From the NCBI RefSeq assembly GCF_030272615.1, contig NC_081413.1:334218302-334282301 (forward strand): a stretch of DNA of 64,000 bases. Direction: 5' to 3'. A program made the position numbers and the translations under genes. This document shows, one piece after another, positions 23,565-33,248 of this stretch. The DNA comes from Cryptomeria japonica. Lineage: Eukaryota > Streptophyta > Pinopsida > Cupressales > Cupressaceae. Position 1 is the stretch's first letter, and every line of letters begins with the position of its first letter. The notes beneath the pieces were generated by a model. That model ran no database searches. It was not told the DNA's origin and worked only from the letters and a program-made list of their open reading frames with translations.

Positions 23565-23960
23565 AAACTGTATGGGGAGCAAACCTAGAAAGGATAGTTC
23601 ACCCGTTGCCTATTTTTATGGATCATTACTATATGTAGTAGTATGTCTATTTTTTAAACAAGAAAACTAATTATTCATGCGTATTCTCATGAAAATATAT
23701 GTTGATCTCCTTGCATTGGATTATATTCTAAATTTATGAGGAAATTATATGATCTTTGGCAAATGACAAAAAAATAATATTATGTTCTTTCTTTGCACCA
23801 AAAATGAAGTTGATTACTATGTTACTAACTATATTGTTTATTCTATGGCGAGGTTATACCTTCAAAACATATGGTGCAAGTTCTATTACATGGATGGTGC
23901 AATACTTTAATGAGAAGACTATCTTCTATGTGTCTTTGAATCAAATGGATAAAATATGAA
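23565..23960 (+). pseudogene. Trace of copia pol (end of RT / start of RNase H)
   Basis: A short run reading PVAYFYGSLLYVVVC resembles the conserved copia motif that normally reads YASAVGSLMYAMVC before the RNase H domain. Stops surround it, and downstream frames (to about 23957) only faintly suggest the RNase H region. Taken with the primer site it supports a copia origin, but it is weak alone. Confidence 0.42.
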
Positions 23961-24108
23961 TGTAGCTCTTGAAGAATCACTATAGCCTTGAACATTTATG
24001 GAAGAGTTCCATTTGGATACATACAATGGATACATATGAAAGTACCATATTACTTGAAGTTACTTTACTCTTTCTAGAGAATATCATTTCTAAAGATCAA
24101 AATGAACA

Positions 24109-24240
24109 TTGAAGATCATGGGCACCTCACTCAAGTGAAAGCATTCTATAATAAAGGCACCTTGAAGATCATGGGCACCTCACTCAAGTAAAATCATTCT
24201 ATAATAAAGATAATTTGAAGATCATGAGCACATACTATAT
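24109..24240 (+). repeat. 53-bp tandem repeat in the copia-like interior
   Basis: TTGAAGATCATGGGCACCTC starts at 24109, recurs at 24162 and, altered, at 24215. This is about two and a half copies at a regular 53-bp period. Confidence 0.85.
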
Positions 24241-24296
24241 ATTATAATTTTCGCCATCACTTTGAAATCCTCTATGCAGTGATTGGCTTTAAGGTG

Positions 24297-24475
24297 ATGC
24301 CATTAAGGGGGAGTGTACATGACACCACCTAGTGGCTAAATCCTAGATTTAAGACCTAATAGGCATAAGACCTTTAGGCATTATATGCTCCAAATTCAAA
24401 TAATGTTTGGCCTTAGGTGATGCCATTGAGGGGGAGTGTGCATGTCAATGACACCGCCTAGTGGCTAAATGTTGG
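24297..24475 (+). repeat. Duplicated polypurine-tract-like module
   Basis: GCCATT(A/G)AGGGGGAGTGT occurs at 24299-24316 and 24422-24439, each followed by a CACC(A/G)CCTAGTGGCTAAAT segment. The genuine polypurine tract at 25836 has the same AAGGGGGAGTGT core. Confidence 0.8.
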
Positions 24476-24479
24476 CATT

Positions 24480-25830
24480 TCAATAGAAGGAGATTGTTGA
24501 TATTCATTTAGGATATTGAGAAGGTTGTTGAAGATTATTTGATATAATTGAAAAAGGATGATAACTATCTTTATAACATTATTTTGTCATTGATGTCAAG
24601 AAATTGATTTTCTAATTCAGTATGATGTTGCCATATCTTAAGAAGTATGTTTTGATGAGTATTAAGTGGTCAGTAAGAGACACAGAAAGAATGTGATAAG
24701 AAAGGGGAGAAATAAGATATTCAATGGGCAACTATTACCGAGTTCGACAATGATGAGATCATGATGTTTAGATTGTTTTGATATCCCACAAATGTTGTTG
24801 ATTGTAAGGTTAATACTATACTATGTCACCGAGCAAAGAACCTAGTCGATAAACCCTAAGGAACCTAGTCGGTAAACCCTAAGGTTATCGATATTGGTTA
24901 ATGAAGGAGGAATGTCTACCGAGTAAAGTTTAGTATTTATCGAGTTGTAACCGAGTTATGACAGATCGCATTGGATGGATAAAAGCATTATTTAATGAAG
25001 GACAATGATGAGCTGGAGTTGATTAAATGATTGGTATGTCGTGCATGAAGTTTGTTAAGGATCTATGGCAATGGGAGATCGGCAGGAAGATCTACAATGC
25101 AGATTGAACCGCAATAACCTTGTGCAAGTTACAAGAAATGAATGCAAGTCCCAAGGCGAGGTAAAATGTTTTCAGATTGAAGGATGCATTGAACCTAGTC
25201 AAGATTGAAGATCTGATGGCTAAGATTGATCATGGGAAATGTGATCAAGGAGATTCAGCGGTTAGCAAATTGTTTATAATTAAGAAATTGTTGATGAACA
25301 ATGTATGTGGGCAAGTGTAAGCACAGGGATGCTACATAGTGATTACCAAGCACAGAAGCTTGAAGACCTATTTGAATAACAGAGTAGGGAGCCCAGCAAA
25401 GGGACAAGATAAATCCTATGACAAGATTGTTTTGAGCAAATAAGAATCTACTTTAGCATTTTAGATGTGAAGTTATCGTAAGACCTACAGGCAGATGTTT
25501 TTAAGTGCTACGGGCATATTGTGAATTCTTCTCCTTGTAAATCTTCCACTTTTACAAGCATCATATTAAGACCTACGGGCACTATGTAATGAACCTAGGG
25601 AGAGGCTAATTTGAGGGGACCGTGGCTCCAATATAATTTTTTAAGACCTCACAGCATCATTTTTAAAACACTGGGATTATAAATTATGACATGACTTTCA
25701 TGTAGTCCGGAATGCATGATCTTCATGTTGGCATATATTTATGTCCCTGCTTATCACTGTCAAAGAAGACCTGTGTTACCGGGGTGCTTCATTTTTTCTT
25801 TTATGGAAATTGACGTGTGATCCCCTATTA
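24480..25830. other. Unassigned 3' interior of the copia-like element
   Basis: No reading frame or domain is visible. It has short internal duplications such as ACCTAGTCG(A/G)TAAACCCTAAG (24840-24885). It could include a further undetected insertion. Confidence 0.35.
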
Positions 25831-25835
25831 GCATT

Positions 25836-25844
25836 AAGGGGGAG
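25836..25844 (+). other. Polypurine tract of the copia-like element
   Basis: AAGGGGGAG immediately precedes the 3' LTR start TGTTAG. Confidence 0.9.
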
Positions 25845-26355
25845 TGTTAGAACATAATTTTATTAGGGATCACATCCTTATAACATTTATATATAATGTT
25901 CTATTATAAGGTTATAAAACCTTATATATTATATGCTTTATAAGCATATCCCATTTGAATCTAATAACTATTAGATTATTAATTATTTATGAGTGGGGAT
26001 TATTGAAAAGGTGTGACTAGTGAAGTCACCCTTCCTCCCATATTTAAGGAGGTTCTCTCTCATTTGAGAGGTGTGTGAATTTGGAGCTTTATGGTGAGTT
26101 GTATCACTATGCATATGAGGTATTATTGGCCATGTGGAAGTATTGGAGGAGTGTCCCCAGGTTCATGTCTATTTTATGATAGACTATATTTGTAAGTGTT
26201 TTAATTAAATGATGTTTTATGGGGTTTTTTACCCGAAAGGGTTTTCCCCATGTATAGCTTGTGTAATGTGTACATGTATGGATGTATGATTCTCATTTCA
26301 TTTATTTTATATCTTGTTTATAATGATTAGTATCCTAAGATCCTAATTTCTAATA
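25845..26355 (+). repeat. 3' LTR of the copia-like element
   Basis: 511 bp, TGTTAGAA to TTCTAATA. The final CA has become TA by one C-to-T change. Confidence 0.94.
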
Positions 26356-26360
26356 GTTTG
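26356..26360. repeat. Target-site duplication (right) of the copia-like element
   Basis: GTTTG, identical to 20454-20458. Confidence 0.95.
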
Positions 26361-28151
26361 ACTATATATTTGTAGCCAACATTGGTGTAATTGTCATTTT
26401 TGTCTGGTTTGCTTCCTAAGATAGAGGCTTTACCCTTCCCATGGTTTTGCAAAGGATCTTTGAAATTTGTACGGTCATTATTTGAAGATCCTAATGAGGT
26501 CTCAACTTCCATGTCTCCTTGATCAATGAGGCCTTGGATTTAATGTCTTTCAATGTATAGTAGTTAGAGGTTTTGTGTCCCTTAGTTCTATGGTATTCAC
26601 AAAAATCATTATGATTCCACCAAAAGGGTTTAAAGTGTCCTTGATCATAGTGTTTTATTTCAAAAAGTTTTATCTTGTTGGATTAAAGGAGTTTCTTCAA
26701 TGTTGATTCGATAGGTTCCCCTAGGGGAGTGTATTTTCATCTAAGTATATTATTCTTATTCCTAGAAAACTTGGGTTGTGATTTAGACAGCGGTATTTTT
26801 CAGCTAATCATTGTGACTTGGTTGGTGTGTTAGTTACATGCTTATTAATCCCTTCAAGGAAATGATGTGTTGGGCTTTGTTGATCACTTAAGAATCTATG
26901 ACACCACTGTTTGTTACATGCTTGTTGCATGACCAAAATTTGGATTTGTCGTTTCCTAAAATAGGGTAGTTATTGTTAGTCTCCATATAAATTTTTATAG
27001 ATCCCTTAGTGATGAGGGACTTCTCACATTAAGTCCCTTATCTATAACCTAATCAACGTGTCTAGACATTGCAATTGTAATGCAAACATCATTTACTGGT
27101 TCAAGTTTTAAATAATATTTGCACTTGTTCTTTCTTGGTTATATGACATGGAGTCTTGCTTGCAAGAGTTCTCCATCATTGCAAAAATAAAGCAAAGTTT
27201 TCCCCATTCTTTTGTTTGGTCATGCTAAGGTCCATGATTATCATTTGGTGTTCTATATCATGTGAGATGTGTGATCAACATCTTATCTAGTTCATTCTAG
27301 GTTCATATGCCATGTGGTAGGTGAGAAAACCACTCCATGGCTTTTCCTTCAAGACTTCGAGAAAAGAGATGCATAAGGTATGTATCATTGTGTGCAACCT
27401 CAAGAAAAGCAGTGAAAATTTCCCTTATATGATCTCAGGGGTCTATCATTCCCTTGTATTTATCAAATTTTGGTGTTTAAAAGTTTTGGGGAAAGGGTGG
27501 CATGTATAATGCCCTATCAAAAGGATAAGGATATAAGCACTCCATCGTATATGTTTTCTTGAGACCACTTACTTGGATGTTTGACATTTGTTGTTGTAAT
27601 CTTTGAACCTATTATGTAAGGATCTTTGTAGGGGTTAATGGAATGTGAGTGTTATATGTGGAGTGTGAAAGGGGATTTTGATTTGGATATGCAAAGGGAT
27701 TCGTATTGGAATTGACGGGTAGATGGTTGAACGTATAGCCATGTTGGTTCGAATGATGTAGGTTATGATGAGAAGTGTTGTATCTTGCCATGGATGTCAA
27801 ATTTGTTAGAGGTAAGTATGTGTTACATTGTTGGTTTGGTGGAGGTGCATATGTGTTATGTTATTGTTTTGGTGGAGGTACATATGTGTTTTGATTGGAA
27901 GGTGCACCCTGAAATGTTGGTTGTTGGTTGTTACTTGATGTGCCTAATGTAAATGAGGTGTTAGTTTGAGATATGGTTATTATCATTGGGCGTTGAGAAG
28001 TGGTAACGGTGTTTTCTTGAGATGTGGGAGGTGGCATGTATTGATTTTGAGACAGTGGAATGTTTGTAGCATTATTTGGATCGAAGGGAAGTGCATTGAA
28101 GATTGGGTTAGTAAATTGAGTTATATATGGGTGGTGTGGATGTGGCAACAT
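26361..28151 (-). pseudogene. Element 2 gag
   Basis: Minus strand, right to left: a Pro/Gln/Asn-rich N-terminal region (28151-27612, with PPPTSQEN and many Asn/His), a capsid-like region in broken frames near 27500-27140 (LEGKAMEWFSHLP, TKQKNGENFALFLQ), and a zinc knuckle near 26630-26560 reading CEYHRTKGHKTSNYY, i.e. C-x2-H-x4-GH with the last Cys replaced by Tyr. This Tat-type finger matches that of element 1. The C-terminal end runs into the copia-like insertion. Frame changes make it non-functional. Confidence 0.8.
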
Positions 28152-28159
28152 GAGTGGTG

Positions 28160-29054
28160 TTATGGGATGTGTTAATCATCATACTTTTGGATGGTTGTTT
28201 AGAAGCAGGTGGTATGGAGGAGGATCCTAGATTTGGCAACGCATGTCAGAGAAAATATCTATTTAGGTCAAATGATAATAATGCATCCATGACTTTAAGG
28301 TCATGCAGGTCTTGTATCGCATCATCAATTTTATCTTGAGTCATACCATTTTCAATATTTTCTAGAGAAAAATCATCATTTAAATATGGTAGGGTTGCCC
28401 CACTTAATGATCTTCATTATGAGTGTGATGAGGACCCAAAATTCATTGTGTTCGTGGGATTGAAGTTGGGATCAAAAGTTGGATCCGTTTGATTTTTGGT
28501 ATGCACTCGCATGTTGACTATGGAAGATTCAAGGGGTTGTATCCTTTTAGATTAGGACAATGTGTTGACCATATGACACTTGAGACTCACCTAGTGTTGA
28601 TCTAATGAATATTAAAGATGAAACTAAAACTGAGATGTTGTGATTTTATGGTAACAGAAGCAAGCTAAACTATGTTTTTGAGATTTTTTACTTTTAAGAA
28701 TGAAAATGCAACTTAGGAAATGATGATACAACTCTATAATGATTGAATTTTTTAATTTTGGAAAACGATTGAATGCAACCCTAAGTGACTGAAAGGATAA
28801 TCTTGACCTCAAGATCAAACTGATGATGGTGGATTTGATAAAGTCTTGCTTTCCACAAAACTAATGAATTAGGGGTTTGAGTGTTGGTGGAAAAGATAAA
28901 TAAAAGGGTCGTTGAAGTCCACAATGTCCTAACAATGACTATGACTATGGTATTGATCCAAGATTTGTTTATTATGCTTTAAACTTAATATGTAAGCTTG
29001 GGACTAAGAAGTACGAGATTAGTTTCGATAATGCAAGCGAAATGGTGAATGACA
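28160..29054 (-). other. Leader of element 2, left part
   Basis: Between gag and the tandem duplication. No protein is recognised on either strand. Position fits the untranslated leader of a Tat-like element, which is often long. Confidence 0.4.
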
Positions 29055-29534
29055 ACCTATGTTATGGACTAAAAATGCAAAATGGTAATCTTGAGGAATA
29101 AAGTCTTAATTAAGACAATCCTAAAAGACGTAAATCTAAATAATATAATATCTAAATGAAATGCAGTATATTTTTTGTTCCAATTGGAAAATATGGCTAT
29201 GACACATACTGTCATCCCCAGGGTTTCTGTAGAAACATGGAGAGTGGACAGTTGCTCATTATATGGGCGTAGGCCTCCAAGTTGGGTGGCACCTACCTAT
29301 GTTATGGACTAAAAATGCAAAATGGTAATCTTGAAGAATAAAGTCTTAATTAAGACAATCTTAAAAGACGTAAATCTAAAGAATATAATATCTAAATGAA
29401 ATGCTGTATATTTTTTGTTCCAATTAGAAAATATGGCTATGACACATACTGTCATCCCTAGGGTTTCTGTAGAAACATGGAGAGTGGACAGTTGCTCATT
29501 ATATGGGCGTAGGCCTCCAAGTTGGGTGGCACCT
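29055..29534. repeat. 240-bp head-to-tail duplication
   Basis: Copy A 29055-29294 and copy B 29295-29534 are adjacent with no spacer and almost identical (for example GAGGAATAAAG vs GAAGAATAAAG, AATGCAG vs AATGCTG, CCCCAGG vs CCCTAGG). It directly precedes the LINE relic. Confidence 0.95.
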
Positions 29535-31089
29535 GCCCATTCTATTGCTGGATATTTTTAGAGGGTCCTTTGGCCCTTTTTATGTAGCTAGGTTTGGTGT
29601 GATCGGTGGCAGTTGTGGTAATGGCGACAGTCGTGGCCCTAGTTCATTTTCCTCTTTCAGGGATGGGCATTTCGAGCATACTGTGTGGGGATATAAGGGT
29701 GAGCTTTGGGATTGGAGGAAGTAGGAGGAAAGGAGATAGAGGGAAAAGGTGTTGTGTAGGGGATGAGAGGATCGAGCATAACAATAGTGTAGCTTTAGGC
29801 ACAAATAGGATTGGATTGGAACCGGTCCGGCCAATAGTGTGTTTGCCGAAGGAATTTCAAGCGAAGTGATTGAAAATGAAAACTATTTTGTTGAAATGGT
29901 CTTGATTGGTAGATTCGAGGTTTTCTAGCCAAGCTTAGGTGATTTACATAAATGGATTAAAGATTTCTGGAGCCCTATTTCGTATGGGTATGTTCAGATT
30001 TATCTTGGTGCCCATGGAATTTTTGTGTTGGTTTCTGAGAATGTGCAGGATAGGAATAAAAAAAATTTGTGAATATCAATGGAGATGGGAGGAGAAACGC
30101 TTGTTGCTGTTGAAACCATGGTATCTGGCTTTCAACCCTCCCACTGAATTCTTCAACAAGATTCTAGTATGGGTAAGACTTCCTAATCTTCTACATCAAT
30201 TTTGGTTTGAATCTTGTTTTGAATCTGTTGGAAACTCTTTGGATATATTTTTGGGGTGGATGAAGATTCTCTTGGTTTCTTGCACACTGCATACACACGG
30301 TTGTAGGTAGAAATGGATGTGACAAAAAAATCTTACTGAGGATTTAGAGTTGAAATCGCCAAATGCAACTTCATGAAGGAACCCTTTTCAGATGTAGATG
30401 TTTTCAAACAAGGCACATTATTTTGCATTGTGCCAAAAAGATTGAACAAACAGATAACGTAGTGGAGAGAGGTCTCCCCACATCATTACTCGTGGAAAGA
30501 GAGGATGTTGACATCCCCAAACAGATAACGTAGTGGAGAGAGGTCTCCCCAAATCATTACTTGTGGAAAGAGAGGATGTTGACATCCCCAAAGGCTTAAA
30601 TGGATCCCTCCATTTCAAAGGACGAGGTAGAAACAAATAAATCAAACAAAAACAATGCAAGGGTTGGTGGCAATGGTACTATTGGAGGTGGCAATGGTAC
30701 TATTGGATGTAGCTCTATTGGGGAGAAATATGAGAGAAGTATTATTTCAAACAAAGTGAATGATTGGGAAAGGTAGTCACCTAGTGCCTCAATTGAGGTG
30801 TTGCAAAATGCAATAGAGAAGGAGGAAAGTGAAAATGAGCAAGAGGAAGGTGAGACAAAGGTGAAGGGGAAGAGGGATAAGAGAGCAATGAATATGCTTC
30901 TTCATTCACATGAGAAACGAGGATATAAGCAAAAGAATTGATCAAGCGACTTGTTAATGGGTCTTTGCATTTTGGTGTCATATAGTATGGGTAGGTGGCA
31001 CCCTAGTTGTAGTCCCACCTGGTTCAGGCCAAGTTCATAATCTTGATAATTTAATAAAATAGATAGTGACACTTTTATCGATCAAAAAA
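29535..31089 (+). pseudogene. LINE (L1-type) copy A: ORF1 relic with 3' end, no ORF2
   Basis: Around 29870-30330 the + strand gives a broken DUF4283-type ORF1 RNA-binding protein: SLIGRFEVF, PSLGDLHKWIKDFW, YGYVQIYLGAHGIFVLV, then KILVWVRLPNL. A zinc-knuckle remnant (FRC...RHIILHC) follows near 30380-30430. The 3' end carries CAGGCCAAGTTC, AATAAAAT and TATCGATCAAAAAA, a plant L1-like terminus. Endonuclease and reverse transcriptase are absent between ORF1 and this end. The 5' boundary is uncertain because the tandem duplication covers it. Confidence 0.78.
30447..30588 (+). repeat. 71-bp tandem duplication inside LINE copy A
   Basis: CAAACAGATAACGTAGTGGA begins at 30447 and again at 30518. 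71 is not a multiple of three, so the second copy shifts the ORF1 frame. Confidence 0.93.
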
Positions 31090-32456
31090 CATATATGTGT
31101 AAATAAAATGCAAAGGCGGGTCTCAATGACCTTAATAGTCACAAATGTCTCAGAAGTCTGATCTAGATCCAAATTGAATGTCTCACTATGAGTTTTGGAC
31201 TCCCTAATCTTATCAATCTATTGTGTCATAGTCACTGGCTTATATGTTGCATATTGGATCAATTGTAGCACAACAAGAGATGAATGTGGTATAGATTATG
31301 TCAAATGTGTTACAAGATTGATCAATTACAGTAAATATTTTGCAAATGCGTGAAAGATTTGATCAATTGAAGTTCTCTAGTTTTGAAATGATTTTGTTTC
31401 AATGTTTGGTCAACTTTGGTCTTACAAAAAATAAAAACCACAGTAGATAGATTGGTTGTTGACTCTGATATTCAAAGTTTAGTTTGTGGACCTAGATTAA
31501 CCTAAAATTATTTTTACACTGGTATTAACACATGGATAAGAATATGGTATAAACAATTACAACCTATACTCAAGGGTAGGATACTACTTGATTAGGCCCT
31601 AACGATAAAATACATATCCATAGTTGATAGATAAAGGTTTGGTGGAACGATCACTTGAGTTGTGACATTGGCTCACCTTTCAATCTTACCCTGGAGGTCC
31701 AGAGACCTTATGACCCCAGGGATTTCTACCTTATTGAGGGAGGTACATGTGGAGTGTCTTTAGGGTATGATACACATCCCTTGAACCATCAAGAAATTAC
31801 ATAGCTAATGGCTCGTAGTAAGGGCTCCAAGAACATCAACGCTTGAACAAATAACATATTGAGAACTAGTATGTGTTTGATGCTTTCGCGATCAAACCTA
31901 GGTCCTCACACAATATGTCTTGCATCACCAGGGAACACATGAAAATGGCCGCCAAGTACATGCTCAAATTGGACTATAGCTTTTGTTTGCATCCATTTAT
32001 ATAACCCACCGAAAATTGTGTTTTTGAGGTCAAACCCTGAGGTGATGAAATCCTCAGGCAAGCCTCCCTGCTAAAAAGGAAAAATGAGCGTCATTATATG
32101 TTTCTCTTAGACCCAAATTCTATGAAGATAAGGGGAGAGGATATGAGTATAATTTTTTGGGTCCACCTAACAAAAGGGCAAGTTCACAAGAGACAATACA
32201 ATTGTTCATTCCCTTCTCAAAATCAAATGTTTTCTATTCTAAAGAAAATCACAAGCATTCAAAAAAAAAATCCTCGAATAGGTCCTACAACAAGCGTGTT
32301 AGAAGTTTGATTTTTAAGCTCGTTGTCCTTTTTTCACTACGACGCTGAAACCAATAATTAATAACATCAAATATTTGGCCTATGAACAGAAAAGAACCTG
32401 AAACACCAAAAAATGAATTTTACCCTCTGTTTTTAGCAAACCAATATGGTGCAGAT
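31090..32456. other. Unassigned leader-like DNA of element 2
   Basis: No protein domain is recognised on either strand. It lies between LINE copy A and the minisatellite, inside the presumed long leader. Confidence 0.35.
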
Positions 32457-32582
32457 TTCTACATATGCGTGACAACATCCTATGTATGTGCAGAAGAATC
32501 TTGGAAATGTGTGAATAATTCCTTCAAATGTGTTAGGGAATCCTACAAATGCATTGATGATTCCTACAAATGTGTTAAAAGA
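32457..32582 (+). repeat. 21-bp minisatellite, six units
   Basis: Units start at 32457, 32478, 32499, 32520, 32541 and 32562. Typical unit: TCCTACAAATGTGTTAGGGA plus one base. On the + strand each unit reads as a heptapeptide of the type S-Y-K-C-V-x-x, but translation is unlikely because the element runs on the other strand. Confidence 0.92.
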
Positions 32583-32684
32583 TTTTAACAAATGTCAATA
32601 ATTTGAACAAATACAATGATGCTTGAAACTTGAAACTTGCAAAATATGAAAACTCACAGAATAGATCCAATTAATGCATGATTT

Positions 32685-32701
32685 CACATCGGGTTCACCG
32701 A
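32685..32701 (-). other. Primer-binding-like site of element 2
   Basis: The minus strand reads CGGTGAACCCGATGTG, close to the element 1 site TGGTGAACCCGACGTC, with the first T changed to C. It is followed by LTR-like DNA starting at 32704. Confidence 0.6.
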
Positions 32702-33232
32702 AATATACGCACTAAAAATTGAATGAAATAGTAAATGACTTAATAAGCAACCACGAACTCAAATCAATTACAAAATTGTCAATCATAATTAATAAAAGAT
32801 TGCAAACAAATATAATTAAATGAAATATCCATGAAATTCAAGCCTTAATTGTATCCTTGCAAGTAACCTCCATCATTCTTCTCCCTTTTGTGTTGTGTGG
32901 ACTATGGTTCTCAAAATCGTAGCACCTCATCAACAATGTGATGGCACAAAAGCTCGAAGACTGTGGTTATTGATGAATGAGAACTAGAAATTTGCTTTTA
33001 TAGTTTTCATGATATCGATTGATGGTTCAAATTGAAAGATCAACAAAATGATCAATGATTGAGGATTGTTGAGACAATTTGATTGGGATTTGATTGGAAT
33101 TGATTGATTAGTCAACTGACTTAATTGATCTATTAGGGGAGATGACTAGGTTGTTAAGAGAATTGGTCGGGAGTGAGGTGGATTGATTGACTCAATCACT
33201 AAATTAGAAAAAGGCGATTGTGAGTGGAATTT

Positions 33233-33248
33233 AAAGTTAGTGGTAGTT
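33233..33248. repeat. Target-site duplication (left) of LINE copy B
   Basis: AAAGTTAGTGGTAGTT, repeated exactly at 35016-35031. A variable 13-16 bp duplication is typical of L1-type insertion. Confidence 0.95.

Larger units (their letters stand above)
20459..26355 (+). mobile_element. Copia-like LTR retrotransposon with degraded interior
   Basis: 5' LTR 20459-20978, initiator-Met primer-binding site at 20979, polypurine tract AAGGGGGAG at 25836-25844 and 3' LTR 25845-26355, bounded by a perfect GTTTG duplication. The LTR termini TGTTAGAA and TTCTAATA/ATACA come from a TGTTAGAA/TTCTAACA inverted pair. The 4.9-kb interior has no long frame in any direction. The LTRs differ by only about ten substitutions and one 10-bp indel, so insertion is fairly recent compared with the state of the interior. 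It lies between gag and protease of element 2. Confidence 0.93.

Noticed and set aside
29153..31112. TAAAT(G/A)AAATGCA as target duplication of LINE copy A
   Set aside because: The right copy is separated from the A tail by about 11 bases and the left copy lies inside the 240-bp duplication. Not secure.
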